This document shows, piece by piece, positions 12,500-27,130 of a stretch of 64,000 nucleotides of DNA. The stretch is from the NCBI RefSeq assembly GCF_041146395.1, contig NC_091000.1, forward strand, positions 15,142,501 to 15,206,500. The letters are read 5' to 3'. Source of the DNA: Eulemur rufifrons (Eukaryota > Chordata > Mammalia > Primates > Lemuridae). Position 1 is the first letter of the stretch. Every line of letters begins with the position of its first letter. Under the pieces are notes generated by a model. It was not told where the DNA came from. It did no database searches and worked only from the letters and a program-made list of their open reading frames with translations. Position numbers and translations under genes: made by a program.

Positions 12500-13480
12500 T
12501 TATTTAGCACAGAATTCTCAATACATATAAACCTTAAAGTTTTTCTGGAAGTTGATTTTTATCACTCAAAATATATTACAGTATTTTTTAACTGATCTAT
12601 TTCTATATAAGTTGCCTTCTATTTAAAAGCCACATAATATTTTATAATTTATTTATCTACTCCTCTATTGATCTTTGCTCCTCTTATAATAATATGACAA
12701 AGAATATCTTCTAGTACGTATCTGTGCATCTGCCCAATTATTTCCATGAGATAAGTCTTAGAGGTGGACATGTTGGATAAAAACTGATTGATGCATTTCC
12801 CTACAAAGAGATTGTACTCGCATACACTACCTCTAAGCAGTTATGAAAATGCCTATTTCCCCATAACTTTGCCCACAAGGCATTATAAATATTTGCACAT
12901 GTAAAAAAAATAATTCTCTTTTTAATGTTTGAATTTGTATTTTATGCATTATTGGTGAAGGTAAATTTATGTTGATTGTCTATTTTTATCTCTACCATTG
13001 TGAAATACCTTTTGATGTTGTGTACTTAGTTTTCTACTGGACTCTTTGTCATTTCTTTATTGGTTAGTTAGAGCTCTTTATATTCAGGCTATCAATACTT
13101 TGTCATATATGTTGCTGGACATTTTTTCCAGTTTGCCATTTGTTTTAACTTTATGTAGCTTTAAATAGTTCAATCTTTATTTAATGCTATCTAAACTTTA
13201 TGGTGTACTTATAAAAGCCTTTTCTATTCTAAAATTACAGTTATTTTTTTGGTATCTCTTTCACACTGTTGGATTATTTTGTTTGCAATTCCGTTTTTAA
13301 TCCACTTAGAATTTATTATTGAGGTAAGCATACACATTTTATTCCTAAATGCATAGCCAACTGTCCCAACTTGTTCATTGAATAATTTATTGTTCATATC
13401 TGGTTGGGAGCCCCCTTCTCATTATTTTTCTTTTGAGTACTTTTTATTGGCTCTTTTTATACACTTATGATTCTATATAT
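12500..13480 (-). mobile_element. Old L1 fragment, antisense
   Basis: Diverged antisense L1M-like text, for example 'GAGCTCTTTATATTCAGGC' and 'TTTTTTCCAGTTTGCCATTT'. A-rich and T-rich runs break it. No open frame. Confidence 0.5.
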
Positions 13481-13859
13481 ACTTTAGAACCCTTTGTTGC
13501 ATTCCAAGAAAATGCTGAAAGGACTGTATTTGGAATTACCAGAAATTAGGTGAGAACTGGCATTTATCTTTATAGCAAGTGTTCCATTTAGAAAAATAAT
13601 GTGTTTTCCTACTTTAAAGGTCTTTGAAATAAACTTTTTTATTACCTTCCCCACAAATCTTTTACATTTCTTTTTAATTCCTAGATATTTTATAATTTTG
13701 AGGGTTTTTAAAAATTTCACTGAATGAAATTATTTTGGCATTCCATTTTTTAACTTAGTTACTGCTAATGTAACATCTACAAAGTGCTGTGGATCTTTGT
13801 ATACACACAAACACACACACACACATCACACAACAAATAATAAAATGCCAAGATTTGAG

Positions 13860-14520
13860 AAATATATAAACTTTTGGATACATTATTTAATTTGCATATT
13901 TCAGAACTCTATAGACCAGCAATTACACTTGTAGATATATACCCAAGAGAAACCAATACATGTGTCCACCAAAAATATGTACAAGAGTCAGACATGGGTG
14001 GGGAAAAAAAAAAAAGAAAAAAAAATAGGTACAAGTCTATAGCTGTTTCATTAACAATAATTAAAAACTGGAAACAACCCAAATGTTCACCAGCAGGAGA
14101 ACAGATGAACAAATAGTAACTTCTTGTTCTACAAGGGGATACTGTATAGAAAGCAGCAACAGTAGTAAAAGACCTACTGATACAAGAAACAACACAGAAA
14201 AATCTCACAACCATTATCTTGAGCAAAACGAGCTGCTTATAAAGAAATATATATGCTATCCTTCCATTAACATGAAGTTCAGGAACAAGCAAAACTAATA
14301 TTGTAATATAAGTGAAAATAATGGTTACTTCTCAGGAGGTTGATATTGTCTAGGAAGGGTATTGGATGGCCTTGATATATGTTGGAGATCTTTTGCCTCT
14401 TGATCTAGGTGGTAACATCCCTGGTATATGAATATTGTATGTAAAAGTTAATTGAGCTGTACACTTAAGATTTATTCACTTGACTCAATATAAATTTTAC
14501 CTAATTTTTTTTAAAAGTAA
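13860..14520 (+). mobile_element. Old L1 3' end, sense
   Basis: Includes the L1M 3' words 'AAAACTGGAAACAACCCAAA', 'GGAGAACAGATGAACAAATA' and 'TGAGCTGTACACTTAAGATT', the last lying near the end of such copies. Heavily mutated. Confidence 0.65.
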
Positions 14521-14940
14521 GCTTCCTAATAGGCTTGTGCATATCTAGTCACTAAAATAAAAGTCACAATAAAAAACAAACCAAGAGAGCCCAAAAACAA
14601 ATAAACACAAAAAGCAAAAAATACGCAGCTAATTTGTCTTAAAAACTCACTCATCACTCTAAGACTCCTTCTAAGCACCAATAGTTTGACCTACTTTACT
14701 GCATAGCCCCCAATATTCAACTTAGCACATCCCAGGTGTCCCAAAATCTCTCTGGGAATACGCTGTCCCAGGTGTCCCATATGTCTCTGCATGACATTTT
14801 CATCTCCCAGTCTCCCAAGGTAAAAGTTACAGCATCATGTTTTACACCCTGCAGTAACTGAATCAACCTCTTATCCCTTTTTGCTAATACCATCTTCGAA
14901 TGTGAGTGCAGCAAATGTTTTTATTCATTTTTCTAGCATT

Positions 14941-15392
14941 AGGTGCTATAATGAGTTGAATGGTTGCCCCAGAAAGAAGTGTCCATGCCCTAACACCTGG
15001 GACCTGTGCATGTGACTTTATTTGGCAACAGGGTCTTTGTAGATGTAAATAGGTTAGAGATCTTGATATGAGATCATCCTGGGTTATCAGGTGGGCACTA
15101 AATCCAATGATGTGTCCTTACAAGAGACACAGAGGAGAAAGAGGGAGAAGGGGCTGTGTGAAGACGAAGAAGATATTGGACTGATGCAGTCACAGGGTGA
15201 GGAACTCCCGGAGCCCCAGAAGCTGGGACAGGCAAGGGCAGGGTCTCCCCTAGAGCCTTCCAAGGGATTGCTGCCCTACCAACACCTTGACTTGACCTCT
15301 GGCCTCCAGATCTCAGAAAATACATGTCTGTTGTTTTAAGCCACTCCGTTTGTGGTGATCTATTTCAGCAGGCAGTCCTAGGAAACCAAGAC
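14941..15392 (+). mobile_element. MaLR-type (MLT1-like) solo LTR
   Basis: Runs from 'GAGTTGAATGGTTGCCCC' through 'TTGGCAACAGGGTCTTTG' and 'GTGTCCTTACAAGAGACAC' to 'TGTCTGTTGTTTTAAGCCAC'. This is the order of an MLT1-class LTR. The open frames it contains are by-products. Confidence 0.7.
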
Positions 15393-16149
15393 AGTGCTTA
15401 ATAAATCATTAGGTAACTTTCTAATTGCATTACAGTAACTGTCAGTCTCTGAGCACCTGCTAGACACAATAGGCATTTTTTCAGATGCTTTGAACAGATA
15501 AACTGGAGGGCAAGTGGGAAGATGGTCTTTGATGAGGGTGTGTAGATGGACAAAGCAAAGTGGGCTCAGGGCAAGGTCTGTGTAGTGCAGGGACTCGCAT
15601 TTACAGGCCTTGACTACAGAGGAGGCTTCTAACACTCAGACAGACAAGACCACCCACCTGTGGAAGTCTTGCTCCCTGCCAGCAGCCTGCCGCTTGCTCA
15701 AGGGCTCACGAACTCTTGTAAACACTAAGGCAGCCAATCAAAAACCACAGGAAGAGGGCAAAAAGTACAAAGTAAAGACTCAAAGAATGCTAGAACCTAA
15801 TGGTTTAAAAACACTTGAAGACTTAAACTCCTTTATACTTTTCATAACTCGCCCCCCCACCCCATTTTAACCTAAAGGGCTTTAGGAAATGGTATTCCTT
15901 ATAGCAAGTGAATATTTAAGTTCAAAAATTTTTTGACTTTTTTCCTGAAAAATTAAAATAATTATAAAAAGTATACTTTCTTAAGAGTAGCAAAGCACCT
16001 ACAGGCAGTAGGGTGCTAGTCAAGGTTTAACAACTACTGGGGGTGAGGAAGCCTTATTCTACAGTGTTCACTGATTTCTCTTATGTAAATGCATCCACGT
16101 AACTGATTGCAAGGTAGAAACGTGATGTCAACTGGCCTGGCAAAGCTCC
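15393..16149. other. Gene-free stretch, nothing identified
   Basis: No gene or nameable repeat. A C-run occurs near 15851-15861. Confidence 0.35.
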
Positions 16150-16300
16150 TGAAAATTGGTGGGGCAATGGGTGGCTCACGCCTGTAATCCCAGCACTTTG
16201 GGAGGCTGAGGCAGGAGGATCGTCCCTTGAGGCCAGGAGTTTGAAACCAGCCTGGGCAACATAGTTAGACCTCATCTCTACAAAAAAATAAAAAATAAAT
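16150..16300 (+). mobile_element. Free left Alu monomer (FLAM-like)
   Basis: Only the left Alu arm is present: 'GGTGGCTCACGCCTGTAATC' through 'CTGGGCAACATAGTTAGACC', ending in an A-rich tail at about 16280-16300. There is no right arm. Confidence 0.8.
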
Positions 16301-16639
16301 TCCTGAAATTTAGCAGGCTCCAGGACAGCAGGAGAATAAGGAGAACTAACACAAAATAATCATCACAGTTCCGATGAGAGAAACCCACCGACTTTAGAAA
16401 CAGAGAGAGACCGGACGAGGCTGAATAATGACTCCAGCTAAATTAAACTAACTACCTGAGTAACAAAAAGGGGAAGAGAAGAGAAAAGGGAGCCCCTGTA
16501 ATGTTATCCCATTATGGCACTGTATCTCGCTACCCTCCACCGCTGCAGAGAAATGCTCACACTCCCACTGTATTGCTTTCTTTCTTTCTCCAAATGGCCA
16601 GCCAGGTGTGAGGGCAGTCTCCTAGGAACAGACATGAAT

Positions 16640-17060
16640 GATTTTTTTTTTCCCCTAAGAAATAAGAACTGAAACCAACATAATGTCTTACCAGGTTGTT
16701 AAACAATACTAAGTCCAATTAAAGATAACTTAGCTACTGGCTTTCGGCAATTCATTCCCAAAAGATAAGAGGATGAACCACCTAAAGTAGACTGATTAGC
16801 AAGAGCAGTAGTGCGCTTATCAACACCTGCTCAGGACACGAGCTCTGTGATTCAGAGCTGTCATGCCATAAACTTGGCCCAACCTCTAGCAAGTCTCTGC
16901 CTTGCAAAAGCCATCTTAGAAATCACCAGGCACTGGCCCTAAAACCCTACAGATATGCTTCATTCATTTCCTGTTTCCAACCTTATTTAGATCCTGCCAA
17001 GTGTATTTTCACTTTTGCAGCCAGTCTAATAAATCTGTTGGTTTCGCAGCAGACTATTTG
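16640..17060 (+). mobile_element. Possible endogenous retrovirus LTR
   Basis: The 3' part holds an AATAAA hexamer at about 17026 followed by 'TCTGTTGGTTTCGCAGCAGA', as in the R/U5 region of some ERV LTRs. The left border was not resolved, no target duplication was found, and no retroviral coding sequence is adjacent. Low confidence. Confidence 0.3.
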
Positions 17061-17490
17061 TGGGAGTGGGCGGTTGATACAGTTGTAAGGGAATCTCAAA
17101 GATAGAAATTCCCGCTCCCCAGCTCTGGATGCTCTTGTTTGGGTGATGGCAACACCTAGAACTATGTGATCAATGCTGGAGACAAAGGCAAAATGCTGAG
17201 GGTGGAGGATGGGAAGTATAGAAAAAACATTGATCAGTCTTGAAATTGTTAAACTGTCAAATCAGCCTCAGGTTCACTTACCTCCCATCTTCCTGGCCTG
17301 TGCCTGGTGTTTCAGAGCCTCTGGTGCTGCTTTGTCTGCCCAGTGCTGTTCCAGCAGACGGAGAGCATTTCCAGTGAGCTACAGCCTGGCGGGCAGAGCA
17401 GGCATGCTCGCTCAGATGCCCTTGGCAAGATCAGATGACATTCCCTGGTAAGCTTCATAAACACATGCTGGTTGTCTTGCACACCATTCA

Positions 17491-19305
<1,815 letters not shown>

Positions 19306-19490
19306 GAAAGAATAAATTGCCTGGCTTTTCAGAATTTGAATCTCACTCCCTGGTGATTTTGAGCATATTGGCTCTACTTCTGCCTCAGTAAAATAAAAGG
19401 AAAAGCCCCTACATCCTGGGGTTAAAAGGCTCAAATGAAGTAATAGAAAGCACATGGAACCCCACCTGGCAGATAGCAGATGCACAACCC
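19306..19490 (+). mobile_element. MIR-like SINE fragment
   Basis: Has the MIR order 'TTGAATCTCACTCCCTGGTG' ... 'CTTCTGCCTCAGTAAAATA' ... 'GCACATGGAACCCCACCTGG'. Diverged. Confidence 0.45.
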
Positions 19491-19737
19491 ACTTCTGATG
19501 TGATATTCTAAATCCTATGTTGTCATTTCAACAATGTTCACAGTATCTTCACCAGGAGTAGATTCCATTTCAGGAAACCACTTTCTTAACTTACCTACAA
19601 GAAGCAACTCCTCATCTGTTAGTTTTACCATGAAATTGCAGCAATTCGGTCACATCTTTAGGCTTTGTAATATTTAAAGTCAAATGCTTTCTATTTATTG
19701 TTGTACCCCACGCATCTATTGCTACAGAAAATTGCTT

Positions 19738-20056
19738 CTTTTTTTTTTCTTTTTTTTTTTTCTTTTCTTTTTTTCAAAGACAAGGTCTCACTCTGTTGCC
19801 TGGGCAAGAGTGCAGTGGTACCATCATAGCTCGCTGCTACCCCAGACTCCAGGGCTCAAGTGATCTTCCTGCTTCAGCCTCCCGAGTAGCGGGGACTACA
19901 AGCGTGTACCACCACACCCAGCTAATTTTTCCATTTTTTGTAGAGACAGAGTTGCACTCTTGCTCAGGCTGGTTTCGAACTTTTGGCTTCAAGCAATCCT
20001 CCCACGTTGGCCTCCCAAAGTGCTAGGATTAAAGGCATGAGCCACCACGCCCAGCC
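19738..20056 (-). mobile_element. Alu, antisense
   Basis: T-rich reversed tail from 19738, then 'GTCTCACTCTGTTGCCTGGG' to 'GGCATGAGCCACCACGCCCA'. Full length. Confidence 0.93.
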
Positions 20057-20529
20057 AGAAATTGCTTCTTATGTAAGAGTAAACTTCCAATCTCACATTC
20101 TCTTATATATGTTCCAATTTGTCAAGACACAAATAAAATGCAACCTTCTCCATCTTTCCCATCCCCCATCTATATATTTTAAACTTCCCTGTCCCACTGA
20201 CAGCATTCATTACGCTCTAATCTGGGTATCTGAGAAACCAAAGCTTCAAGTCCCTCCCCTGTTTTCCGTGACTTCCTTATCTCCCCTTTTTCCTGTAATT
20301 CCTTTCCTTGCTTTGTACAAGATCAAAACAATTAACTGCAGTGAGGTCACATACCTTTCCTTCTTTTAGCCGTAGATAGACTGTGTTAAGCAGACTGCTT
20401 TGTCTCGTGATTGAGGCTAGAAGGAGCTATCTATCTAGATTGGTCTGAGCTACGAGACTTCCTGAGCCCCCTTGCTCACTCTCACCCCAGAAACGTATTA
20501 GTAGTTCAGCTATAAAAAAAATCTCACAG

Positions 20530-20714
20530 CTTATTAGCTGGGCATGGTGGTGGTGAGCACTTGTAGTCCCAGCTACTTGGGAGGCCGAGGCAGGAGGATC
20601 GCTTGAGCCCAGGAGTCTGAGGTTGCTGTGAGCTAGGCTGATGCCACAGCACTCTCCCAGGCAATAAATAGAGTGAGACTCTGGCTCAAAAAAAAAAAAA
20701 AAAAAAAAAAAAAA
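20530..20714 (+). mobile_element. Alu right arm, 5'-truncated
   Basis: Starts at 'GCTGGGCATGGTGGTGGTGA' and carries 'GTTGCTGTGAGCTAGGCTGA', a strepsirrhine-type right arm. Ends in a long A-tail at 20688-20714. Confidence 0.9.
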
Positions 20715-20977
20715 TTCACAGCTTGACTTCTCTGCATATGTGTAGAGCACTTTTTCCAAGTTACAACCATAGAACAGAACTAGGTTTTCTACTTGATCTA
20801 CATATACCTTGCCCAAGGTGCATTTGTCATATGCTAATGAGAAGCAGCTTAAATGTAGAGATATCTTCCCAGTGTGCAGGGATAACCCCAGGTGTTCCAT
20901 ACTACCAGAGGCTCCTCTCTTACCCTGAGAGTTCCTAGGTCTTAGCCCAAATATCTAAGACTTTTAGCCCAAATATA

Positions 20978-21264
20978 TATATTTTGAGACAATGTCTCAC
21001 TCTGTTGCCCGGGCTAGAGTTCTGTGGAGTCAGCCCAGCTCACAGTACCCTCGAACTCCTGGGCTCCAGCGATCCTCCTGCTTCAGCCTCCCAAGTAGCT
21101 GGCACTACAGGCACATGCCACCATGCCTGGCTAATTTTTTCTATTTTTAGTAGCAACAGGTCTCACTCTTGCTCAGCCTGGTCTCAAACTCCTGACCTCA
21201 AGCGATCCTCCTTCCTTGGCCTCCTAAAGTGTTAGGATTACAGGCGTGAGCCACAGCACCTGGT
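20978..21264 (-). mobile_element. Alu, antisense
   Basis: Runs from 'TTTTGAGACAATGTCTCACT' to 'GTGAGCCACAGCACCTGGTC'. The flanks share TAGCCCAAATAT, and a further copy of that word lies just upstream (see findings). Confidence 0.92.
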
Positions 21265-21589
21265 CTAGCCCAAATATCTAAGACTTACAATTTCTTAAAG
21301 CTACTTCCAATTACACCTCACCGACCGACAATCTTGCCAAAGCAGCCATTTGCCAGGCAGCCCCAGACAGGAAGCCCCTGCTTGCCTGTCACTAAGACAA
21401 CGCATGCAGGGCTCCCCCAGATCCACATCCTAATAGTGCACCTCCTCCGCACCATCGCCATGTCTTCACATTCTAAAACTTAGAAACTGCACGCCACACA
21501 ATAGGCTAGGGCCGCTGAACAAGCCTGCTGTTGTTTTCTATTTCTTGCTTCTACTAACTGTTCTTTTTTTGGTCTGCACATTGTAGTTA

Positions 21590-21735
21590 CTTAGGGAACT
21601 TTGAAAAAATGATGTCTGGTTTCCAACCCTAGAGATTCTGATGTAATCCATGTGGAGATGCAGCTTAGCTCTTAGGATTTTTAAAACACTCAGGTTGATT
21701 TTAGTGTAGACAGAATTTGCAAACCTGCTGCTGTA
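21590..21735 (+). mobile_element. hAT-type (MER5-like) DNA transposon fragment
   Basis: Contains 'TAGAGATTCTGATGTAATCC', a diverged form of the 'agattctgattcagcaggtc' block of MER5-like elements. Tentative. Confidence 0.3.
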
Positions 21736-21771
21736 CATGGAATACCATTTTCTCCCCAGCTTTATTGTGGG

Positions 21772-22245
21772 TTGAACTGTGTTCTTTTCCTCTACTCTCA
21801 CTCCCCCAGAAACCCTGATACATTGACGTCCTAATTCCGTGTAGCTCAGAATGTGACCTTATTTTGAAATAGTCATTTTTAAGTTAAAATGAGGCCATAC
21901 GGTAGGGTGGCCTCCCACCCCAATCCAATATGATTGGTGCTTGTATTTTAAAAAATACCCCACAAAAAATAAACAAATTTTTTAAGTGCCTCATGGAGAG
22001 ACAGAGACATAGGGAGAACACCAAGGGAGGAGGAAAGCAAAATGGGAGTGTTGAATGAACAAGCTGAGGAACACCAAAGATTGCCAGCAAACCACCAGCA
22101 GCTAGGAGAGAGGCGTGCAGACAGTCCTCAGAAGAAACCAGCTTTGGACTTTTAGCCTCCACGACTACGAGACAATAATCTCTGTTGTTTAAACCACTCA
22201 GTTTGTGGTACTTTGGTATGGCAACCCCAGCAAATGAACACACCG
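21772..22245 (+). mobile_element. MaLR-type (MLT1-like) solo LTR
   Basis: 'GTGGGTTGAACTGTGTTCTT' at the left, then 'AGAATGTGACCTTATTTTG', 'CCCCAATCCAATATGATTGG', and 'TCTCTGTTGTTTAAACCACT' near the right end. MaLR layout, diverged, with an A-rich inserted stretch at about 21950-21980. Confidence 0.7.
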
Positions 22246-23635
22246 TTTCACCTGAATTTTCTTTATTCACTTTCAGTTTTTACACAAGTAAACCTCCCTC
22301 CAAAAGGACTTCAACACCCCAACATCACCCACCCACCCCCACAATTTACCACACTATTCTTTTATTGCTTTTTTTCCCTCACTTTCTTTCAATATATACT
22401 TATTGAATATTTACATGCCAGGGACTGCTTAACTTCCAGAGATAAAAGGATGAACAAAAACAGGTGCTCTCATGGAATTCATAATCCAGCGGGGATGACA
22501 ATCATATAGTCACCCAAGTAAATATAGAATTCCAGCCGTGCTTTCCATAACGACGAGTCCTAACTGTTGCAGTCATGTCCCCGAATTAGCTCTTCCTTAT
22601 TAAAGATGTCAAGGGAGGCTTCCTTGAGGGGTAACAAGCTAAAATCTGAAAATTGAGCAGGAATTAGCACAAATAAGGGAGAGAGCAATGATTGAAGTAC
22701 CAGGAAGTGAATGCGCAAAGCCCTTGTGCCTGGAAAATTCCTTGGGTACCCACGTGCTGTGCCAAGGTATTATTTTCAAAGGCTTGAACACCTGAGCCTC
22801 ATATAGATACGGATGGACCTGTGTCAAAGATTCTACTCACCTTAGTAATTAGCTAGGGAACTAGTCAGACAGTAAAGTTAGTTCTAGAAGGAATGAGCAG
22901 CAGAGCTTTATGTAGATCAGCAGGAATACAAATGAATGTTACAAATACGATTGCTTAGGTTAGACACAAAACTAGTTAATGTCCCTCCCATAGGGCAATA
23001 AAACCAGAACCTTTGAGAGTCTTCTCTACCAGGCAGTTCTACAAGTTAACATGCAACTGTGTAGTGTCTGGGCTCTTGGCGAACGGTAAATGAAGTCAAG
23101 CACAGGTACATTCTCCTAGGAATGTAAATCATCCCGTGTGTTTGTTAGACAGTGTCCCAGCGTGACAATGCAAGGACATACCGCTTTTCTTTTGGCTTCT
23201 AAGTTTGGGATTACAGTTCTTAACGGGCCAGTTGTGGAGAGACGAAGGGTGTCAGACACACGGGGCTATGTGGGCACTGAGAAAGGGGCTTCGCCTTTAT
23301 TCTTAGGGCAGCAAGATGCCATTGCAGGGATCCTCAGTATGACGACGTTACCTAATTCATAATTCAAAGAGCTCACTTGGCTGCAGTGTAGAAACTTAGC
23401 TGTGTGGTTAGAGAGAAATGGAGGGACCAGGCTAGTGGTGCTGGAGACTCGTCCAGACGGTGGTTGTGAGGATGGAGAAAGCGGACAGCCGTGTGAGTGT
23501 GTTGGAAAGTGACATTTCTGGGAACATAGGAAGACCATCAGGTTTAGTAGGAAAGTGACAATTTTGAGGTACTACAAGGCATGTGGGAAAGTTACTCATA
23601 CAGGTAGAAAGCTTAAAAGGGGGCTCCTGGGGTAG
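22246..23635. other. Gene-free stretch, nothing identified
   Basis: No gene or nameable repeat was seen. Reading frames of up to about 90 codons on either strand carry no motif. Confidence 0.35.
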
Positions 23636-23868
23636 AGTGATGTTTCTCAACCTTTTTGTCATTATTGCCCCCCACCCCACCAGGAGACTTTTTAGAATTT
23701 TTTTTTTTTTGGAATCACTCCCTCCCCCATGAAATTTTACTACCACAGACATACTGGATATCTGTCTATGTAATGGGCCTTCTTGGAGGGTGCCATTGTA
23801 ATAGCCTAGATTATTTTCTACCTCCCATGAACCAATTTTCATCCCGTTGGATGCATAGGTTAAATGCA

Positions 23869-24164
23869 CAGTCACGCATTGCTTAACAGAGACACGTTCT
23901 GAAAAATGCATGTTAGGTGATTTCACTGTTGTGTGAACATCAGATTGCACTTACACAGACCTAGTGCACACCCAGGCTATGTGGCATAGCCTATTGCCCT
24001 AGGCTACAAACCTGTGCTATAGAAAATTTTTAACACAATGGTAAGTACTTGTATATCTAAACACAGAAAAGGCATGGTAAAAATATGGTGTTACAATCTT
24101 ATGGGACCACCATCATGTATACGGTCCATTGTTGACCTAAACGTCATTACGAATCGCATGACTG
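23869..24164 (-). mobile_element. Tigger/MER2-type DNA transposon, internally deleted
   Basis: Terminal inverted repeats CAGTCACGC (left) and GCATGACTG (right, the inverse of CAGTCATGC) match pogo-type Tigger ends. The interior keeps 'CAGACCTAGTGCACACCC' and 'CTTATGGGACCACCATCATG', in antisense order. It is about 296 bases long, so most of the transposase region is missing. Confidence 0.75.
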
Positions 24165-24726
24165 TGTAAATTTAGCAGTCATGTTAAGGAGGTGACAGTT
24201 TGAGCTGTGGGCATGAGTTTCACTTGGAGAGTCGAGTGAGAAGTGAGTCCCAGGAAGGCATATGAAGTATTTTACTAGCCAACCACAAGTCTAAAAGGAA
24301 AGGTGCAACAGCCAGAATGGTGGGGGAAAAGGCCAATGTGTGAGCTAGAGGTCAAGTGAGAATTTCTTAAGGAGGAACAGATTAAGAGCATTGAATCGTG
24401 GTGAGTTTGAACACATGAAAATGGAATAAAATCTGTTGCATTCAGCAATTACAGAAGCCGTTATCAAGACCTGTAGGCAGAAAGACAGAGCCAGAAAGCA
24501 CTGGACTGAGCACAGGAGGGGACGGCATAAACCCATACACTCCAGAGCACATTTTGGCCCCTCTTCTTTTGTGAACGGGAAGCAGGAAAATTAGGCAGTG
24601 GCTAGAGGGAGATGCAGGGTTGAAAGTAAGCTTATAAAAGGGATATGTTAGCTTTCTAAAAGTCACTTTTAGAAGGCACTAATTGAGGAATATCTTGAAT
24701 ATTGAAAAGAGAGAAGGAATAATCTA

Positions 24727-24935
24727 TAGCAGGGTAGGCAAACTCTGGCCCGTGTTTTTGTAGATAAAATTTTATTGGAATAACACAGGCACATGCATTC
24801 ATTTAAGTACCATGCAGGGCTGCCTTTGAACTACAGCAGTAGAGTTAGTTTCAAGAGAAACAGAATGGCCAGTAAAGCCTAAAGTATTAATTAACTAGTT
24901 TTTTACAGATAAAGTTTGCCAACCCCTGATCTATA
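24727..24935 (+). mobile_element. hAT-Charlie type DNA element
   Basis: Starts 'GGTAGGCAAACTCTGGCCCG' and ends 'AAAGTTTGCCAACCCCTGAT', the inverted ends of a common hAT family, with 'GATAAAATTTTATTGGAATA' inside. Non-autonomous; no coding capacity. Confidence 0.7.
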
Positions 24936-25580
24936 CTTTAGGACTTCCTAAAAGCTTACAAGGAATTTGAAGGCAATACAGGGTAAAAAAAAAAAAAAAA
25001 TGGTTTATTGTAACAGAAAAGAAAGGAGAAAGAATAGGTGAAGGATTTGTAGTTTGTTTTTCAAAAGATGGGAAATGTTGACTGTTGGATTCCTAGAAAG
25101 ACCATCTAAAAATACTGTTGATCAAAGCTATAAATTAGATGGTTTTGTAGAAAGGAGAACACAACTCTGACAGTTCTATTAGTGTCTTAAATGTGGAGAA
25201 ATCAGGGAGAGATATTGATAGGGTTTAGTGTCTTGGTGGGAGATTGTAGGGGGGGCATCTTGCAGGGTGAGGAATTAGTTGGAACTGATAGTTTTTTTGA
25301 TATTATGAATGAGTAAAAAAAATAAAGATGTATAGAATTATGATCAAAGTCTGTAGCTAATAATCTACTAAGTAGTTATTAATTATCATATTTATGTTAA
25401 GGTCAATATGATGTTAATTTCCTTTTTGTCTTAAATGCAATATTCTAATAATAAACAAGTTAATAAATAACTTGCAAAGCTCTCAGTAGATGGGTACATT
25501 AGGAATTCCTGCACTTTGGAGAAAGGATGACTTGAGTTTTCAAAGTTTGCTATCCTTACTTTTTGCAATAATTGTTGGTC
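24936..25580. other. Gene-free AT-rich stretch
   Basis: Nothing identified apart from an A-run at 24985-25000. Confidence 0.35.
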
Positions 25581-25800
25581 TAGCTCAAGATTTCTCAGGC
25601 CCAGCACAACTGTGTTTCATGGCACGTAATTCTTTGTTGGTCTGTGCTGTGCATTGTAGGATGTATGGCAACATCCCTGGCCCCGACTCCATAGGTGCCA
25701 GTAGCACCACTCTTGGTGTTGTGACAACCAAAAAATGTCTCCAAATGTCACCAAATGTTCCCATAGGGGGTGGGAGCAATTTTGAGAACCACTGGTCTTG
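25581..25800 (+). mobile_element. hAT-type MER element
   Basis: 'AAGATTTCTCAGGCCCAGCA' at the left, 'GCATTGTAGGATGTATGGCA' inside, and 'TTTTGAGAACCACTGG' at the right are the landmarks of a common non-autonomous hAT element. Open frames on both strands are inherited from the element. Confidence 0.7.
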
Positions 25801-26573
25801 GTCATTATAAACAATTTTTATTGCTGTGGGTTGGATAGCAATGCAAATGTTTGATACAAAGTATTTTTTAGCGTCTAACTTTCAGTAGCTCGCCATGAAG
25901 ACATGTACGCATTGGATTTTAAACATTAATCACACAGACACATTGCTAAATTGTCTCACATTTCCCCATATAATGAATTATCACTATCGTTTCCTCAGGA
26001 ACTGGGAAGGGGTTTGAGAGCCATTGCTCTGAATTCTTAACCTCAGTGTTTCAGATAATTATCTTACTTCCAACTCAATTACCTGACCTAACCCCCACTT
26101 CTCAGAGCAGGGCCACTTTCCCCGAAGGCTTCTTGTGATTCTGCGTGAAGACACACAGTGAGTCTTTCCGAGTATAAGTCTTTACCAAAAAAAAACAAAA
26201 ACAAAAACAAAAAAACCCACAACTTATCTGCACATTTTAAAAGCAAATTTTGAGAATTTAACTGGCCAATTAAAAAATTTTCCCCCAAAGATAGATAAAT
26301 AAGACTCTACAATTTCCTGGACCCCTGAGTCTACAGGAGCAATTTTCATACATCTGCCTTTGCTGTCTGTTCCTCCGACCGTCATGAAGAACTTGGCCTC
26401 CACCATAACCCAGAGTATTCCTACAGAAAGGAATGGAAATCTTATGTTGCTTTCACTTTCTGTGGACACTGGCTTGCATTTTTAGGAAATTCAAACAGAA
26501 TGTGACCACTGTCGTACTCAGTCATGCTTATTCATGCTTATCCTAATAGATTCCCATCCAACAGGGGCCAGGA

Positions 26574-26930
<357 letters not shown>

Positions 26931-26939
26931 CTTTTTGAT

Positions 26940-27130
26940 ACGATGATCTAGATTTGATTCCTTATCTTTGTTTCTTCCTAGATACTTAACAGCTATACGA
27001 CTTTAGAAAAATTAAATCAGCTCTCAGAGTATCAGTTCCCACATACGAGTAATAAGATTAATATATACTTGTAGGTTGTTAACAATAGTAAGGAAGAAAA
27101 AGTACAATTAACCTTTCACATAGAAGTCCC
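26940..27130 (+). mobile_element. MIR-like SINE fragment
   Basis: 'TAGATTTGATTCCTTATC', then 'AGCTATACGACTTTAGAAAA', then 'AGAGTATCAGTTCCCACATA', in the order of a diverged MIR. Confidence 0.45.

Noticed and set aside
23432..23950. Minus-strand open frame of 172 codons
   Set aside because: It runs into the Tigger element, starts at a non-ATG codon and has no domain.
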